Assembly: GCA_900549915.1 (NCBI GenBank)
Contig: URQF01000016.1
Span: forward strand, 1-18,828
DNA: 18,828 nucleotides
From: an uncultured Mollicutes bacterium
GTDB lineage: Bacteria > Bacillota_I > Bacilli_A > RFN20 > CAG-288
Direction of reading: 5' to 3'
Below are positions 8,135 through 15,642 of the stretch, piece by piece. The notes under the pieces were generated by a model. It did no database searches. It worked only from the letters and a program-made list of their open reading frames with translations, and was not told where the DNA came from. Numbering within the stretch: the stretch's first letter is position 1; the number at the start of each line of letters is the position of its first letter. The position numbers and the translations under genes are program-made.

Positions 8135-10674
8135 TATTTCACTCTCTTCTTTAAATCAATCAGATAGTTCAAAGCATCCAGAGGAGACCTTGCCATTGGA
8201 TCCCTCTTCTTGATTTCCTCTTTTAATGCGTCACTCTTTTCTTCTTTCTTTACTTCTTTGATCTGCTCTTTTCCAATATTCTTCTTGGCTTCAAAAGCAG
8301 AAAGAAGTTCAGCGGCACGTTCCGTGATTTCTTCTGGAAGACCTGCAAGCTTTGCTACATTGACACCATAGGATTTATCCCTGGAGCCAGGCCTCCTCTT
8401 ATAGAGGAAGGTGACAATCCCATTGTCTTCGTTGACTTCGCAATGCAGATTCTCGACAGCCGATATTTTTTCGCTTAAGGTTGTCAATTCATGGTAATGA
8501 GTGGAAAAGAAAGTCTTGGCATGAACATGGCGGACTAAGTATTCGATGATGCTCTGAGCAATTGCCATGCCATCGAAGGTAGCCGTTCCTCTTCCGATTT
8601 CGTCAAAGAGGAAAAGGCTCTCGCTTGTTGCTTCTTGCAATGCTTCGGCGACTTCACTCCTCTCCCTCCTAAAGGTTGATTGTCCTTTGATCAGGTTGTC
8701 GCTAGCTCCAATACGTGTGAAGAGAGCATCGAAAACAGGAAGAGAGCAACTCTCCGCCGGTACAAAGGAACCCATCTGAGCCCTAATGACAAGCAGACCG
8801 AATTCTTTCCTGTAGGTGGATTTACCGCCCATGTTTGGGCCTGTGATGATAACCACATCAGTATCCGAATCCGTTTCATAGTCATTGGCAACAAAATTGA
8901 CTCCCGGATTCGCCTTTTCCCTGATTGGATGACGGGCTTCTTTGACATCGATGATTCTCTTGCCGTTGAAGGTTGGACGAACATAATTGTTTTCGCTTGC
9001 CACATAAGCAAGATCAAGATAAAAATCGAGCCTTGCAAGTGCTTTGCTTGCTCTCTGAATATCGTCTGTATAAGTGCTGACTTCTTTTCTTAGCTCTTTA
9101 AAAAGGTTGTACTCTAACGTCTGACGATTTTCTCTTGCACGGAAGAACCTGCTTTCCTTTTCTTTGAGCTCCGGAGTTATAAAACGTTCTCCTGTCGTCA
9201 GTGTTTGCTTGCGGATATATCCAAATTCCGGTTTGACTAAGCTAAGCTGACCAGCAGAGACTTCAATATAAAAACCAGTCAAAGAGTTCTCACCGACACG
9301 GAGAGTTTTGATTCCGGTTTTTTCTTTCTCTTTGGTTTCAAAATTCCTAAGCCATTGTTTACTATTATCGGTCCTCTCAATGAGCTCATCGAGTTGTGCA
9401 TTATATCCTTTTTTGAATATGCCGCCTTCTGTAATTGTCCTAGGACAATTTTCATCAAGACTTTTCTCGAGCAAATTGACAAGAGGAGTAAAGTCACCTA
9501 GTCCTTCTTTGATTGGATTTAAATCCGGGCAATCGGAAATCTGATCAAGCTGATTTTTGATTTCAGGAATGACTTGAAGGGATTTCTTTAACTGAAGAAG
9601 ATCATGGCCATTGGAGTTCCTGTATCCCATACGGGCAATCAGACGTTCCCTATCAAACACATTGGTCAGTTCTTTTCTTAGCTCTTCCCGTTCAATGTAG
9701 TGATTTACAAAACACTCGGTCTTATTCAAACGGGAAATGATTTCTTCTTCGTTTGCGCTTGGAGCAATAATCTGACTCTTAAGATATCGACTTCCCATGG
9801 GGGTTTCGGTGTGGTCAAGAAGCCAGAACAGAGTACCGAAGTTTTTACCATCCAAGGATTTGGTAAGCTCCCTGTTAGCCTGAGCAGAGTAATCAATCTT
9901 CCTGGATTTTTCAGACATCAGGTTTTCAACAGGCTTAAAATAGGTTAAATCTCTCTTTTCCCTATTCTTCCTGTAATTATAAAGACGAGCAGAAGGGACA
10001 ATCTGTCTATCATCCTTTAGATTGCCAAACAAAGGATCTGTTTCAATGGAAACTGTAGCATCATTGTAATACGAGAAACAGACTTGGGTATTTTTCTTCA
10101 GATACCTGACAAGGTCAGCAGGACAGTTTGTACCAAGAACCAGCTCTTTGATATCAAGAGAAAGAATCTTTTCCAGAATTCTTTCTTTCTGGTTCTCTAA
10201 GGAAAGGACCTTCCTTTCACCTGTGGTGATATCGGCATAGGCTAGAAAGGCCTGGCGCTCGACTAACTCTAAGGAAGCAATATAGATATTGTCTTTGATA
10301 TTCGGATCCAGGTTCGCACCGGGAGTTATAAACTGAATGACATCTCGTTTAACCAGCTTCTTGGTCAGTTTCGGATCCTCGACCTGCTCTACGATTGCAA
10401 CCTTATGACCATGGTCAATCAGCTTCTGTGCATAGGAAAGATAAGCGTGGTGAGGGATTCCGCACCTTGGTATGAACTTTCCGTTTCCACAGGCTTTTTT
10501 TGTAAGGTAAAGCTGCAGCTCGTGAGAGACAAGCTCAGCGTCTTCCCTGAACCTCTCATAAAAGTCACCAATACGGAAGAAGATGATCCTGTCTCCGTAT
10601 TGTTTTTTGAATGAAATATATTGTTCCACCCTTGGCGTGAAGCCGGCGGATTCGTTTGAACTCTTTTTTGCCAT
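8134..10674 (-). CDS. mutS: DNA mismatch recognition ATPase MutS
   Basis: The 846-residue, full-length MutS1 heads the operon. The mismatch-binding Phe-x-Glu motif is GDFYE (36-40), Walker A is GPNMGGKST (612-620), and the ABC-like signature and Walker B are FDEIGRGTATFDG. The C-terminal dimer tail is Lys/Glu-rich. AGG at codons 15, 41, 43, 70, 631 and in the GQSTF-x-x-E-x stretch (codons 669, 670, 672) restores TPMVEQY, FYEMFMEDA, IPMCGIP, VIMAQMGSF and STFMMEM when read as Met, all close to family consensus. The invariant Arg of FRIGDFYE is CGT and that of GRGT is AGA. It has no clear Shine-Dalgarno sequence, and the predicted leader is only about ten bases. Confidence 0.98.
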   Translation of the reverse strand: MAKKSSNESAGFTPRVEQYISFKKQYGDRIIFFRIGDFYERFREDAELVSHELQLYLTKKACGNGKFIPRCGIPHHAYLSYAQKLIDHGHKVAIVEQVEDPKLTKKLVKRDVIQFITPGANLDPNIKDNIYIASLELVERQAFLAYADITTGERKVLSLENQKERILEKILSLDIKELVLGTNCPADLVRYLKKNTQVCFSYYNDATVSIETDPLFGNLKDDRQIVPSARLYNYRKNREKRDLTYFKPVENLMSEKSRKIDYSAQANRELTKSLDGKNFGTLFWLLDHTETPMGSRYLKSQIIAPSANEEEIISRLNKTECFVNHYIEREELRKELTNVFDRERLIARMGYRNSNGHDLLQLKKSLQVIPEIKNQLDQISDCPDLNPIKEGLGDFTPLVNLLEKSLDENCPRTITEGGIFKKGYNAQLDELIERTDNSKQWLRNFETKEKEKTGIKTLRVGENSLTGFYIEVSAGQLSLVKPEFGYIRKQTLTTGERFITPELKEKESRFFRARENRQTLEYNLFKELRKEVSTYTDDIQRASKALARLDFYLDLAYVASENNYVRPTFNGKRIIDVKEARHPIREKANPGVNFVANDYETDSDTDVVIITGPNMGGKSTYRKEFGLLVIRAQMGSFVPAESCSLPVFDALFTRIGASDNLIKGQSTFRRERSEVAEALQEATSESLFLFDEIGRGTATFDGMAIAQSIIEYLVRHVHAKTFFSTHYHELTTLSEKISAVENLHCEVNEDNGIVTFLYKRRPGSRDKSYGVNVAKLAGLPEEITERAAELLSAFEAKKNIGKEQIKEVKKEEKSDALKEEIKKRDPMARSPLDALNYLIDLKKRVK

Positions 10675-10690
10675 TTTAATTGCCCGTTCT

Positions 10691-10696
10691 ATTATA
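10691..10696 (-). promoter_or_regulatory. mutS promoter, -10 element
   Basis: The minus strand reads TATAAT here, 16 bases before the mutS ATG. A good -35 box is not visible at the usual spacing, because that position falls near the tail of the ymcA terminator. The implied start point is about ten bases from the ATG, giving a nearly leaderless transcript. Confidence 0.5.
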
Positions 10697-10720
10697 AACT
10701 AACCTTGTTTCACTTTTATG

Positions 10721-10755
10721 AAAAACGGAAGAAAAGTTTAGAACTTTTCTTCCGT
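10721..10755 (-). terminator. Rho-independent terminator of the spoVS-miaB-ymcA operon
   Basis: On the minus strand, a perfect 14-bp stem (ACGGAAGAAAAGTT with AACTTTTCTTCCGT) closes on a 3-base loop and is followed by a short T-tract. The left arm encodes the last residues of YmcA, and its TAA stop spans the loop. Confidence 0.88.
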
Positions 10756-11052
10756 AAGGATACTAATCCTATCTTTTACTTCTTGTTCCTGAGCTTTCAG
10801 ATTGATAACAAGAGGATCGTTATCAAATTCGTCCTGGAGGTCTTGTGCAGCTTTTAAGGCCGCTCTTTTCTTTTCGTTATCCCTATAACGAAGACCCTTC
10901 TGCAAGGCTTTCCGGGATTCGATTAGATGACTGAGTCTTTCGTTGCTATCGACTTCTTGTTTGAGTTTCTTATACAGAAGATAAGTATCGGTTTTGGTAA
11001 AATCAAAGACTAATTGATCTGCTTTGCTTAACAGCTCTTCCTCTTCCCTCAT
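10738..11052 (-). CDS. ymcA: YlbF/YmcA family protein (probable RicA)
   Basis: A 104-residue, charged, helical protein of the YlbF/YmcA (Com_YlbF) family. Recognisable parts are the DFTKTDTYLLYKKLKQEV segment and the downstream helical stretch ending in IESRKALQKG. In Bacillus, YmcA works with YlbF and YaaT in a complex that interacts with RNase Y and influences mRNA processing. Here rny lies in the neighbouring operon upstream, and ymcA follows miaB exactly as in Bacillus. It overlaps the miaB stop by 4 bases (ATGA), so it is translationally coupled. Codon 2 is AGG, so the protein would start Met-Met. YmcA and YlbF are paralogues; I favour YmcA from synteny. Confidence 0.85.
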   Translation of the reverse strand: MREEEELLSKADQLVFDFTKTDTYLLYKKLKQEVDSNERLSHLIESRKALQKGLRYRDNEKKRAALKAAQDLQDEFDNDPLVINLKAQEQEVKDRISILTEEKF

Positions 11053-12497
11053 TCCACGACTTCTCCGATTAAAGAATAGGTATGAGAAGAAAGAATTTTC
11101 ACTCTCTTTATCTGACCGATTAAGGAAGCGTCTCCTTTGACATGGACGAGTTTGTTATGTTCATCATAACCAGAAATCCTGGATGGATCTTTTTCAGATA
11201 CTTTCTCAAAAAGAACCGATAATTCCTTGCCGACAAAGGTTGCGGCACGGGCTGCAGTTTGTTCATCAATCAGTTTTTTCAGTTCATCGAAGTGACGATG
11301 TTTTTCTTCATCGGTCGTATTGTCTTTCCTGAAATAGGCTGGAGTTCCTGGACGGGGAGAGAAGATGAAGGTAAAGGCAGCATCGTACTTCACTTCCTTA
11401 ACTAAAGAGAGGGTATCATTGAACTCCTCTTCTGTTTCATTCGGGAATCCGACAATGATATCGGTTGTGAGGAAAACATCCGGCAGACGTTCTCTCAGCT
11501 GATGGACAATATCAAGATATTGTTCTCTTGTATATCTTCGATTCCTTCTCTTTAAGACAGAATTGGAACCAGACTGTACAGGAAGATGAAGGAAAGGCCT
11601 GATATTCTTATGTTTCGCCATGACATCGAACACAACAGGATTGAAATCACTTGGGTAAGGTGTTACAAAGCGGACACGCTCGATACCAGTGGAAGCAACT
11701 GCATCCAAAAGATCGGCAAAGGCATAGGTGTCTCCGAAGTCTTTTCCATAGGCATCCACATTTTGGCCAAGCAAAGTAACCTGCTTATATCCTTCGTCTT
11801 TCAGGCATTGGACTTCAGCGAGGATATCTTCTTTCTTTCGGCTACGTTCCCTTCCGCGAGTGAATGGAACAATACAATAAGTACAGAATTTGTTGCATCC
11901 GTACCTGATGTTGACAAAAGCAGTGACTTTGCTTTCTCTTGCGCTCTTCCCTTCTGGAAGTCCTTCTTCGACAAGATCCGAGTTAGCAGAAACATCAACG
12001 ATACCCATCTTGTCTTTCAAAACACTTTCCAGATTCCGATAGAAAGAGGTGATATTATTGGTACCAAAAATCCTAGAAACGAATGGGAAGTGGTCAAGAA
12101 TATAGCGAACTGCTTTTTCTTCTTGCCTTACGCATCCACAGATAGAGATAATCCTGTCCTTCTTTTTCCTGTAAGCTTCCTTAGCGCGTCCAAGTTCACC
12201 ATAAAGATGATTCTCTGCGTTTTCACGGATAGCACAGGTATTAAAAAGAATAAAGTCAGCATTAGAAAAATCATCCTGCTCTTTCCTTCCAAGAGCAAGA
12301 AGAAGACCACGGATGATTTCGGAATCCCGGACGTTGGCTTGACAACCATACGTCTTGATACAAAAAGTCTTTCCCTCCCCCCAAGAGGAAAGAAAAGACG
12401 TTGGCACTAATTGAGCCTGTTTGTATCGAATCTCAGCGTTCGGGTTCCGTTTACCAGCCGCCTTCTGATCAGGCAGGGAGATAAGACGGACTTTCAT
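11049..12497 (-). CDS. miaB: tRNA-2-methylthio-N6-dimethylallyladenosine synthase MiaB
   Basis: The 482-residue radical-SAM methylthiotransferase converts i6A37, made by MiaA, into ms2i6A37. The N-terminal domain has auxiliary-cluster cysteines C52 (TYGCQ), C88 (NTCAIRE) and C122 (CGCV). The radical-SAM site is C201, C205 and C208 in YGCNKFCTYC, followed by IVPFTRGRERSR, LLGQNVDAYG, HLPVQSGS and DIIVGFP. A TRAM domain ends the protein. All three catalytic parts are intact. Codon 198 (AGG) gives VNIMYGC and codon 318 (AGG) gives LKRMNRRYTREQYL, both near-exact family consensus when read as Met, while the adjacent Arg residues use AGA and CGA. It starts 17 bases after the spoVS stop with only a weak ribosome-binding site. 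Confidence 0.98.
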   Translation of the reverse strand: MKVRLISLPDQKAAGKRNPNAEIRYKQAQLVPTSFLSSWGEGKTFCIKTYGCQANVRDSEIIRGLLLALGRKEQDDFSNADFILFNTCAIRENAENHLYGELGRAKEAYRKKKDRIISICGCVRQEEKAVRYILDHFPFVSRIFGTNNITSFYRNLESVLKDKMGIVDVSANSDLVEEGLPEGKSARESKVTAFVNIRYGCNKFCTYCIVPFTRGRERSRKKEDILAEVQCLKDEGYKQVTLLGQNVDAYGKDFGDTYAFADLLDAVASTGIERVRFVTPYPSDFNPVVFDVMAKHKNIRPFLHLPVQSGSNSVLKRRNRRYTREQYLDIVHQLRERLPDVFLTTDIIVGFPNETEEEFNDTLSLVKEVKYDAAFTFIFSPRPGTPAYFRKDNTTDEEKHRHFDELKKLIDEQTAARAATFVGKELSVLFEKVSEKDPSRISGYDEHNKLVHVKGDASLIGQIKRVKILSSHTYSLIGEVVE

Positions 12498-12514
12498 GAT
12501 TTACTCGATAAAAA

Positions 12515-12874
12515 CTACTTAGCTTCTTCAGCCGGTTCTTCTTCCTTGCGGGAAGGAACATCGGAAGAAACAGCATGAGCATGATCGAACGGAACTTTGT
12601 TGATGTGGAGCCTGATAGTGGTGACTTCACGTCCTTCGTCACTTGCCTCTTCGGCGAAGTTCTGCCTGATGAATTCAGGCTGAACAGCGATATCGCTCGG
12701 AGTCTCATCATCCTTTAAGAAACGACGAGCAACGATGCAGGCTTTGATAGCCTGGTTAAGTGCAGAAGCACCAACTAAGGAAATCTGTGCAGAACCTTCC
12801 TGACGAATGTTACCTGCAATAGCTCCAGCTAATTTCTGAATCTGAGTTTTTCCACTTACTTTTAATGTTGCCAT
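12515..12874 (-). CDS. spoVS: SpoVS family protein with extended acidic C-terminus
   Basis: A 119-residue protein whose first 60 or so residues match SpoVS, an Alba-like small protein: MATLKVSGKTQIQKLAGAIA, then the GASALNQAIKA core. I chose the ATG at 12872-12874 because the family begins there and GAGAGG lies upstream at good spacing; an in-frame ATG 8 codons earlier would put the ribosome-binding site inside the coding region. Bacillus SpoVS is 86 residues. This one has a Glu-rich insertion before the final strand and a tail rich in Glu, Ala and Lys. It leads the operon with miaB and ymcA, as in Bacillus. The family is not limited to spore formers, so this does not show sporulation. Confidence 0.9.
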   Translation of the reverse strand: MATLKVSGKTQIQKLAGAIAGNIRQEGSAQISLVGASALNQAIKACIVARRFLKDDETPSDIAVQPEFIRQNFAEEASDEGREVTTIRLHINKVPFDHAHAVSSDVPSRKEEEPAEEAK

Positions 12875-12896
12875 AAAGATATACCTCTCTGCAAAC

Positions 12897-12924
12897 ATTA
12901 TATACTTTTTGAGATTTTTTTCAA
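12897..12924 (-). promoter_or_regulatory. Sigma-A-like promoter of spoVS-miaB-ymcA
   Basis: On the minus strand, TTGAAA (12919-12924) and TATAAT (12897-12902) are separated by 16 bases. The start point would fall near 12890, about 16 bases before the spoVS ATG and just ahead of the GAGAGG ribosome-binding site. Confidence 0.78.
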
Positions 12925-12960
12925 TTACTTATTTGTTCTTGATAAATCCCCTTACATTTC

Positions 12961-12985
12961 AAAAAAAGAGGGCTTTTCAGCCCTC
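12961..12985 (-). terminator. Rho-independent terminator of the rny-ymdB operon
   Basis: On the minus strand, GAGGGCT pairs with AGCCCTC across a GAAA-type loop, followed by seven T. The ymdB TGA stop overlaps the junction of the left arm and loop, so the terminator is built partly from the last ymdB codons. Confidence 0.9.
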
Positions 12986-13768
12986 TTGCCTTTCATTAAT
13001 CAAGCGATAGGAAACAACCTGTTTTTTCTCGGAATCAATCTCAAGCCTAACGCCGTTGATTTGGATTCGGCCAGTCTTCCTGACTTCCCTTAAACCGGGC
13101 CTCCCGGTTACCGTATGGAAGATCGTTCCCTCCTTCTGATTTCCGATGATGGAATCATAAGGCCCGTTCCTTCCGGCATCTGTTAAGAAGAAGGTACCTT
13201 TGCTTAGATATTTCGGATCATTGGTCTGTACGTGGGTATGAGTTCCAATAACAGCGGTTGCTCTACCATCGACATACTCGGCAAAGGTTCTTTTTTCTGC
13301 TGTTGCTTCTGCATGGAAGTCAACAATCTGAATTTCATCTTTATCGGAATTCTTGTACCTTTCATCGAAAGCGTAGAAAGGATTATCCTGACCCCTTGGG
13401 ATAAAAGCACGTCCTAGGAAGTTTGATACACGGATTTTGCAGCCTTTGACTTGGAAGACGCGGCTTCCAACTCCTGGAGCATCTTTGTCAAGATTCCTTG
13501 GACGGACTGCTTTTGTCCTTTTGGATGCGTAAGTGAACACATCTTTATTGTTGTAGAAGTGGTTTCCGTTTGTAATGCAGTCTACTCCATCGAGAACAAG
13601 TTCTTGATAATGGCCATAGCTGATTCCACGGCCATGTGTGGCATTTTCGCCATTGGCGATGACAAAGTCCAGTCCCTCTTTCTGGTTTAGTCTGGGAAGA
13701 AGAGACTTTACTCCTTCTCTTCCCCGGGATCCGACGATATCACCTAGGAAAAGAATCTTCAGTAACAT
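12977..13768 (-). CDS. ymdB: YmdB-family metallophosphoesterase (2',3'-cyclic phosphodiesterase)
   Basis: The 263-residue, full-length YmdB has all metal-site motifs: FLGDIVGS (7-14), IANGENATHGRG, TNGNHFYNNK, VDFHAEATAEK and GTHTHVQTND. In Bacillus this phosphodiesterase acts on 2',3'-cAMP and influences the choice between motility and biofilm; that role is known for the family, not shown here. It shares a TAATG junction with rny, so an RNase and a cyclic-nucleotide phosphodiesterase are translated together. There is no internal ATG. AGG codon 200 gives DAGMNGPYDS, and codon 223 gives TGMPG, both conserved Met positions. Confidence 0.95.
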   Translation of the reverse strand: MLLKILFLGDIVGSRGREGVKSLLPRLNQKEGLDFVIANGENATHGRGISYGHYQELVLDGVDCITNGNHFYNNKDVFTYASKRTKAVRPRNLDKDAPGVGSRVFQVKGCKIRVSNFLGRAFIPRGQDNPFYAFDERYKNSDKDEIQIVDFHAEATAEKRTFAEYVDGRATAVIGTHTHVQTNDPKYLSKGTFFLTDAGRNGPYDSIIGNQKEGTIFHTVTGRPGLREVRKTGRIQINGVRLEIDSEKKQVVSYRLINERQEG

Positions 13769-15372
13769 TATTTTGCAGTTTCCTGATAACGTTTCTCACG
13801 GATAACGGTAACGATGATCTGACCGGGGAACTGCCTGGTCTCCTCGATTTTATCGCGGACCTGGATGGCAATGGCCTTAGCGTCTTCGTCACTGACAATA
13901 TCCGGATTAACCCTGACACGTAAGTCACGTCCAGACTGAAGTGCGTAGCTGGACTGTACGCCTTTGCATTCAGAACAGATCTTCTCTAACTGCTGGAGAC
14001 GTTTGATATAGGTCTCGAGCTGTTCGCTACGGGCACCCGGACGAGCAGCAGAGAGCGTATCAGCGGCTGTTACAAGCTCGGAAATGAGATATTTCTTCGG
14101 GCAATCACCATGGTGGGATTCAATAGCGTTGATAACGACATCCGGTTCATTGAACTTCTTGGCAAGCCTAGAACCTAACTGGACATGGCTTCCTTCCCTT
14201 TCGGCATCGATGGCTTTTCCGATATCATGGAGAAGACCAGCGCGTTTTGCCCTGACAGGGTCAAGACCTAATTCACTTGCCCTAACGGAAGAAAGATAGG
14301 CGACCTGGATAGAATGATCGAGAACAGACTGACCATAAGAAGTACGATATTTCAGACGTCCGATATAAGGATAGAGTCCTGGATTCCTACGCGGAAGACC
14401 AAGTTTGAAGACGGTCTGTTCTCCGATACGGCGGAGATTCTCATCGAATTCTTTGCTGATCTTAGAATAAAGATCTTCGATACGGCCTGGCTGGATACGT
14501 CCGTCTTTGATTAAAGCTTCCAGAGTAAGCTTGGCTTTTTCACGGCGGATTGGATCAAAGCAGGAAACAGTCAGAGTCTCCGGAGTGTCATCAATAATCA
14601 AAGAGACACCGAATAAGCCTTCCATAGACTTGATGTTACGGCCATCACGTCCGATGATACGTCCCTTCCTGTCATCGTTCGGAAGAGCGATAGTAGAAGA
14701 GTTGCGTTCATTCGTCACATCCTGAGCAAACTTTTCACAGGCAATTGCCCTTAAAGTCTTGGCCTTATCTTCAGCAGTGCTCTGGGCCTCGGCTTCTTTC
14801 TGGGCTTCATAGAGAGCAATACGCTTCCTCTCTTTTTCTTCAACCCGTTTCCTCAGTTCGTCTTTGGCCTGATCCCTAGTCCTATTAGCGACTTTCTGAA
14901 GTTCATTGAGGACAGACTCGAGCTTATCCTGAGCTTCCTTTTCTTTGATGGCAAGAGCTTCGCTACGCTGATTTAATTCATCTTTCTGCTTGTCAATAAC
15001 GGCTTCGCGGTTGATAATCGCATCTTCACGTTTATCTAAAGATGCTTCTTTCTGATCGAGCTTTGCTTCTTTCTGTACGATAGCGTTCTTACGCTCTTCT
15101 AAATCCGCATTGGACTTCTCGTATTCCTTCTTTGCAGAAGCAATAAGGGCATCGGCGTTCTTTTGTCCCTCTTCTTTGGCTTCCTGAAGGAGAGCGTCCG
15201 CTTTGAACTGGGCTTCTTTGACTAATTCTTCGGCTTTTTTTGCATCGGCTTCATTGCGCTGCTCTAAGGATTTGATCTTCTTGTGGGACTTGAAAGCATG
15301 CCAACCAAGAAAAACAGTTGCCAAACCAAAAACAATAACAAAAATAAGAAAAATAATGGTTTTAGTATCCAT
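13768..15372 (-). CDS. rny: Ribonuclease Y
   Basis: The 534-residue membrane-anchored endoribonuclease starts mRNA decay. One N-terminal membrane span (about residues 5-24) is followed by a long charged coiled coil to about 200, a KH domain with KGRIIGRDGRN (236-246) and an HD domain with LLHDIGKA (H382-D383) and ESHHGD. The C-terminal region includes ARPGARSE. Length is close to Bacillus RNase Y (520). AGG codons 235, 364 and 487 give NDDMKGR, SSVMASELG and LRVMVNPD, which match the family Met positions. The invariant Arg residues in GRIIGRDGRN use CGN. Codon 15370-15372 is ATG with GAAAGG upstream. It is expressed from its own promoter after a structured leader. Confidence 0.97.
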   Translation of the reverse strand: MDTKTIIFLIFVIVFGLATVFLGWHAFKSHKKIKSLEQRNEADAKKAEELVKEAQFKADALLQEAKEEGQKNADALIASAKKEYEKSNADLEERKNAIVQKEAKLDQKEASLDKREDAIINREAVIDKQKDELNQRSEALAIKEKEAQDKLESVLNELQKVANRTRDQAKDELRKRVEEKERKRIALYEAQKEAEAQSTAEDKAKTLRAIACEKFAQDVTNERNSSTIALPNDDRKGRIIGRDGRNIKSMEGLFGVSLIIDDTPETLTVSCFDPIRREKAKLTLEALIKDGRIQPGRIEDLYSKISKEFDENLRRIGEQTVFKLGLPRRNPGLYPYIGRLKYRTSYGQSVLDHSIQVAYLSSVRASELGLDPVRAKRAGLLHDIGKAIDAEREGSHVQLGSRLAKKFNEPDVVINAIESHHGDCPKKYLISELVTAADTLSAARPGARSEQLETYIKRLQQLEKICSECKGVQSSYALQSGRDLRVRVNPDIVSDEDAKAIAIQVRDKIEETRQFPGQIIVTVIREKRYQETAK

Positions 15373-15387
15373 ATTTAAACCTTTCTG

Positions 15388-15417
15388 GACATGAGCTTAA
15401 TAAGGGCGCTATGTCCA
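15388..15417 (-). promoter_or_regulatory. Hairpin next to the rny ribosome-binding site
   Basis: On the minus strand, GGACATAGC pairs with GCTCATGTCC, with one bulged C, directly before the AGAAAGG ribosome-binding sequence of rny. A competing pairing of an upstream GGGGGC with GCGCCC inside this loop is possible, so the leader may switch between two folds. It matches no riboswitch I recognise. Confidence 0.4.
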
Positions 15418-15460
15418 CAGCCCCCTCGTTAAAAAGATTGAAAAAACAAGACATCTATCG

Positions 15461-15484
15461 AAATATAATGACAAATATAGTGAC
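15461..15484. repeat. Tandem 12-bp repeat in the rny leader
   Basis: AAATATAATGAC is followed directly by AAATATAGTGAC; the two copies differ at one base. The repeat sits in the middle of the predicted rny leader, so it could be a protein-binding site or simple slippage. Confidence 0.4.
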
Positions 15485-15514
15485 GAATGATTAGTTTACG
15501 GAAATCTTTTCCTT

Positions 15515-15536
15515 AGCACCTTATATAAAAGGCGCT
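15515..15536 (-). promoter_or_regulatory. Hairpin at the predicted 5' end of the rny transcript
   Basis: On the minus strand, AGCGCCTT pairs with AAGGTGCT (one G-U pair) around TTATAT. It begins within a few bases of the predicted start point, as expected for a 5' stabilising stem. Confidence 0.4.
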
Positions 15537-15542
15537 TTAGTT

Positions 15543-15571
15543 ATTATAAGATATAAGAAGCATTGTTTAAA
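15543..15571 (-). promoter_or_regulatory. rny-ymdB promoter
   Basis: On the minus strand, TTTAAA (15566-15571) lies 17 bases before TATAAT (15543-15548). The -35 matches TTGACA at four of six bases. The predicted start point near 15537 gives a leader of about 165 bases before the rny ATG. Confidence 0.6.
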
Positions 15572-15582
15572 TAGGAAAAACG

Positions 15583-15616
15583 AAAAAAGGACACAGAACC
15601 AAGCGGCTATGTGTCC
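15583..15616 (-). terminator. Rho-independent terminator after recA
   Basis: On the minus strand, GGACACA pairs with TGTGTCC around a loop, with six T following. It lies 27 bases after the recA stop and separates the pgsA-cinA-recA unit from the rny promoter. Confidence 0.88.
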
Positions 15617-15642
15617 AATACGAATCCTGATGTGAGATTTTT

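Noticed and set aside
11586..12410. Long plus-strand open frame of 274 codons
   Set aside because: It is antisense to miaB, which is full-length with all catalytic motifs. The plus-strand frame has no recognisable family or ribosome-binding site.
15461..15484. CRISPR or satellite array
   Set aside because: Only two short adjacent copies exist, with no spacers and no cas genes.
15373..15582. Known riboswitch class before rny
   Set aside because: The hairpins do not match the conserved cores of riboswitches I know.
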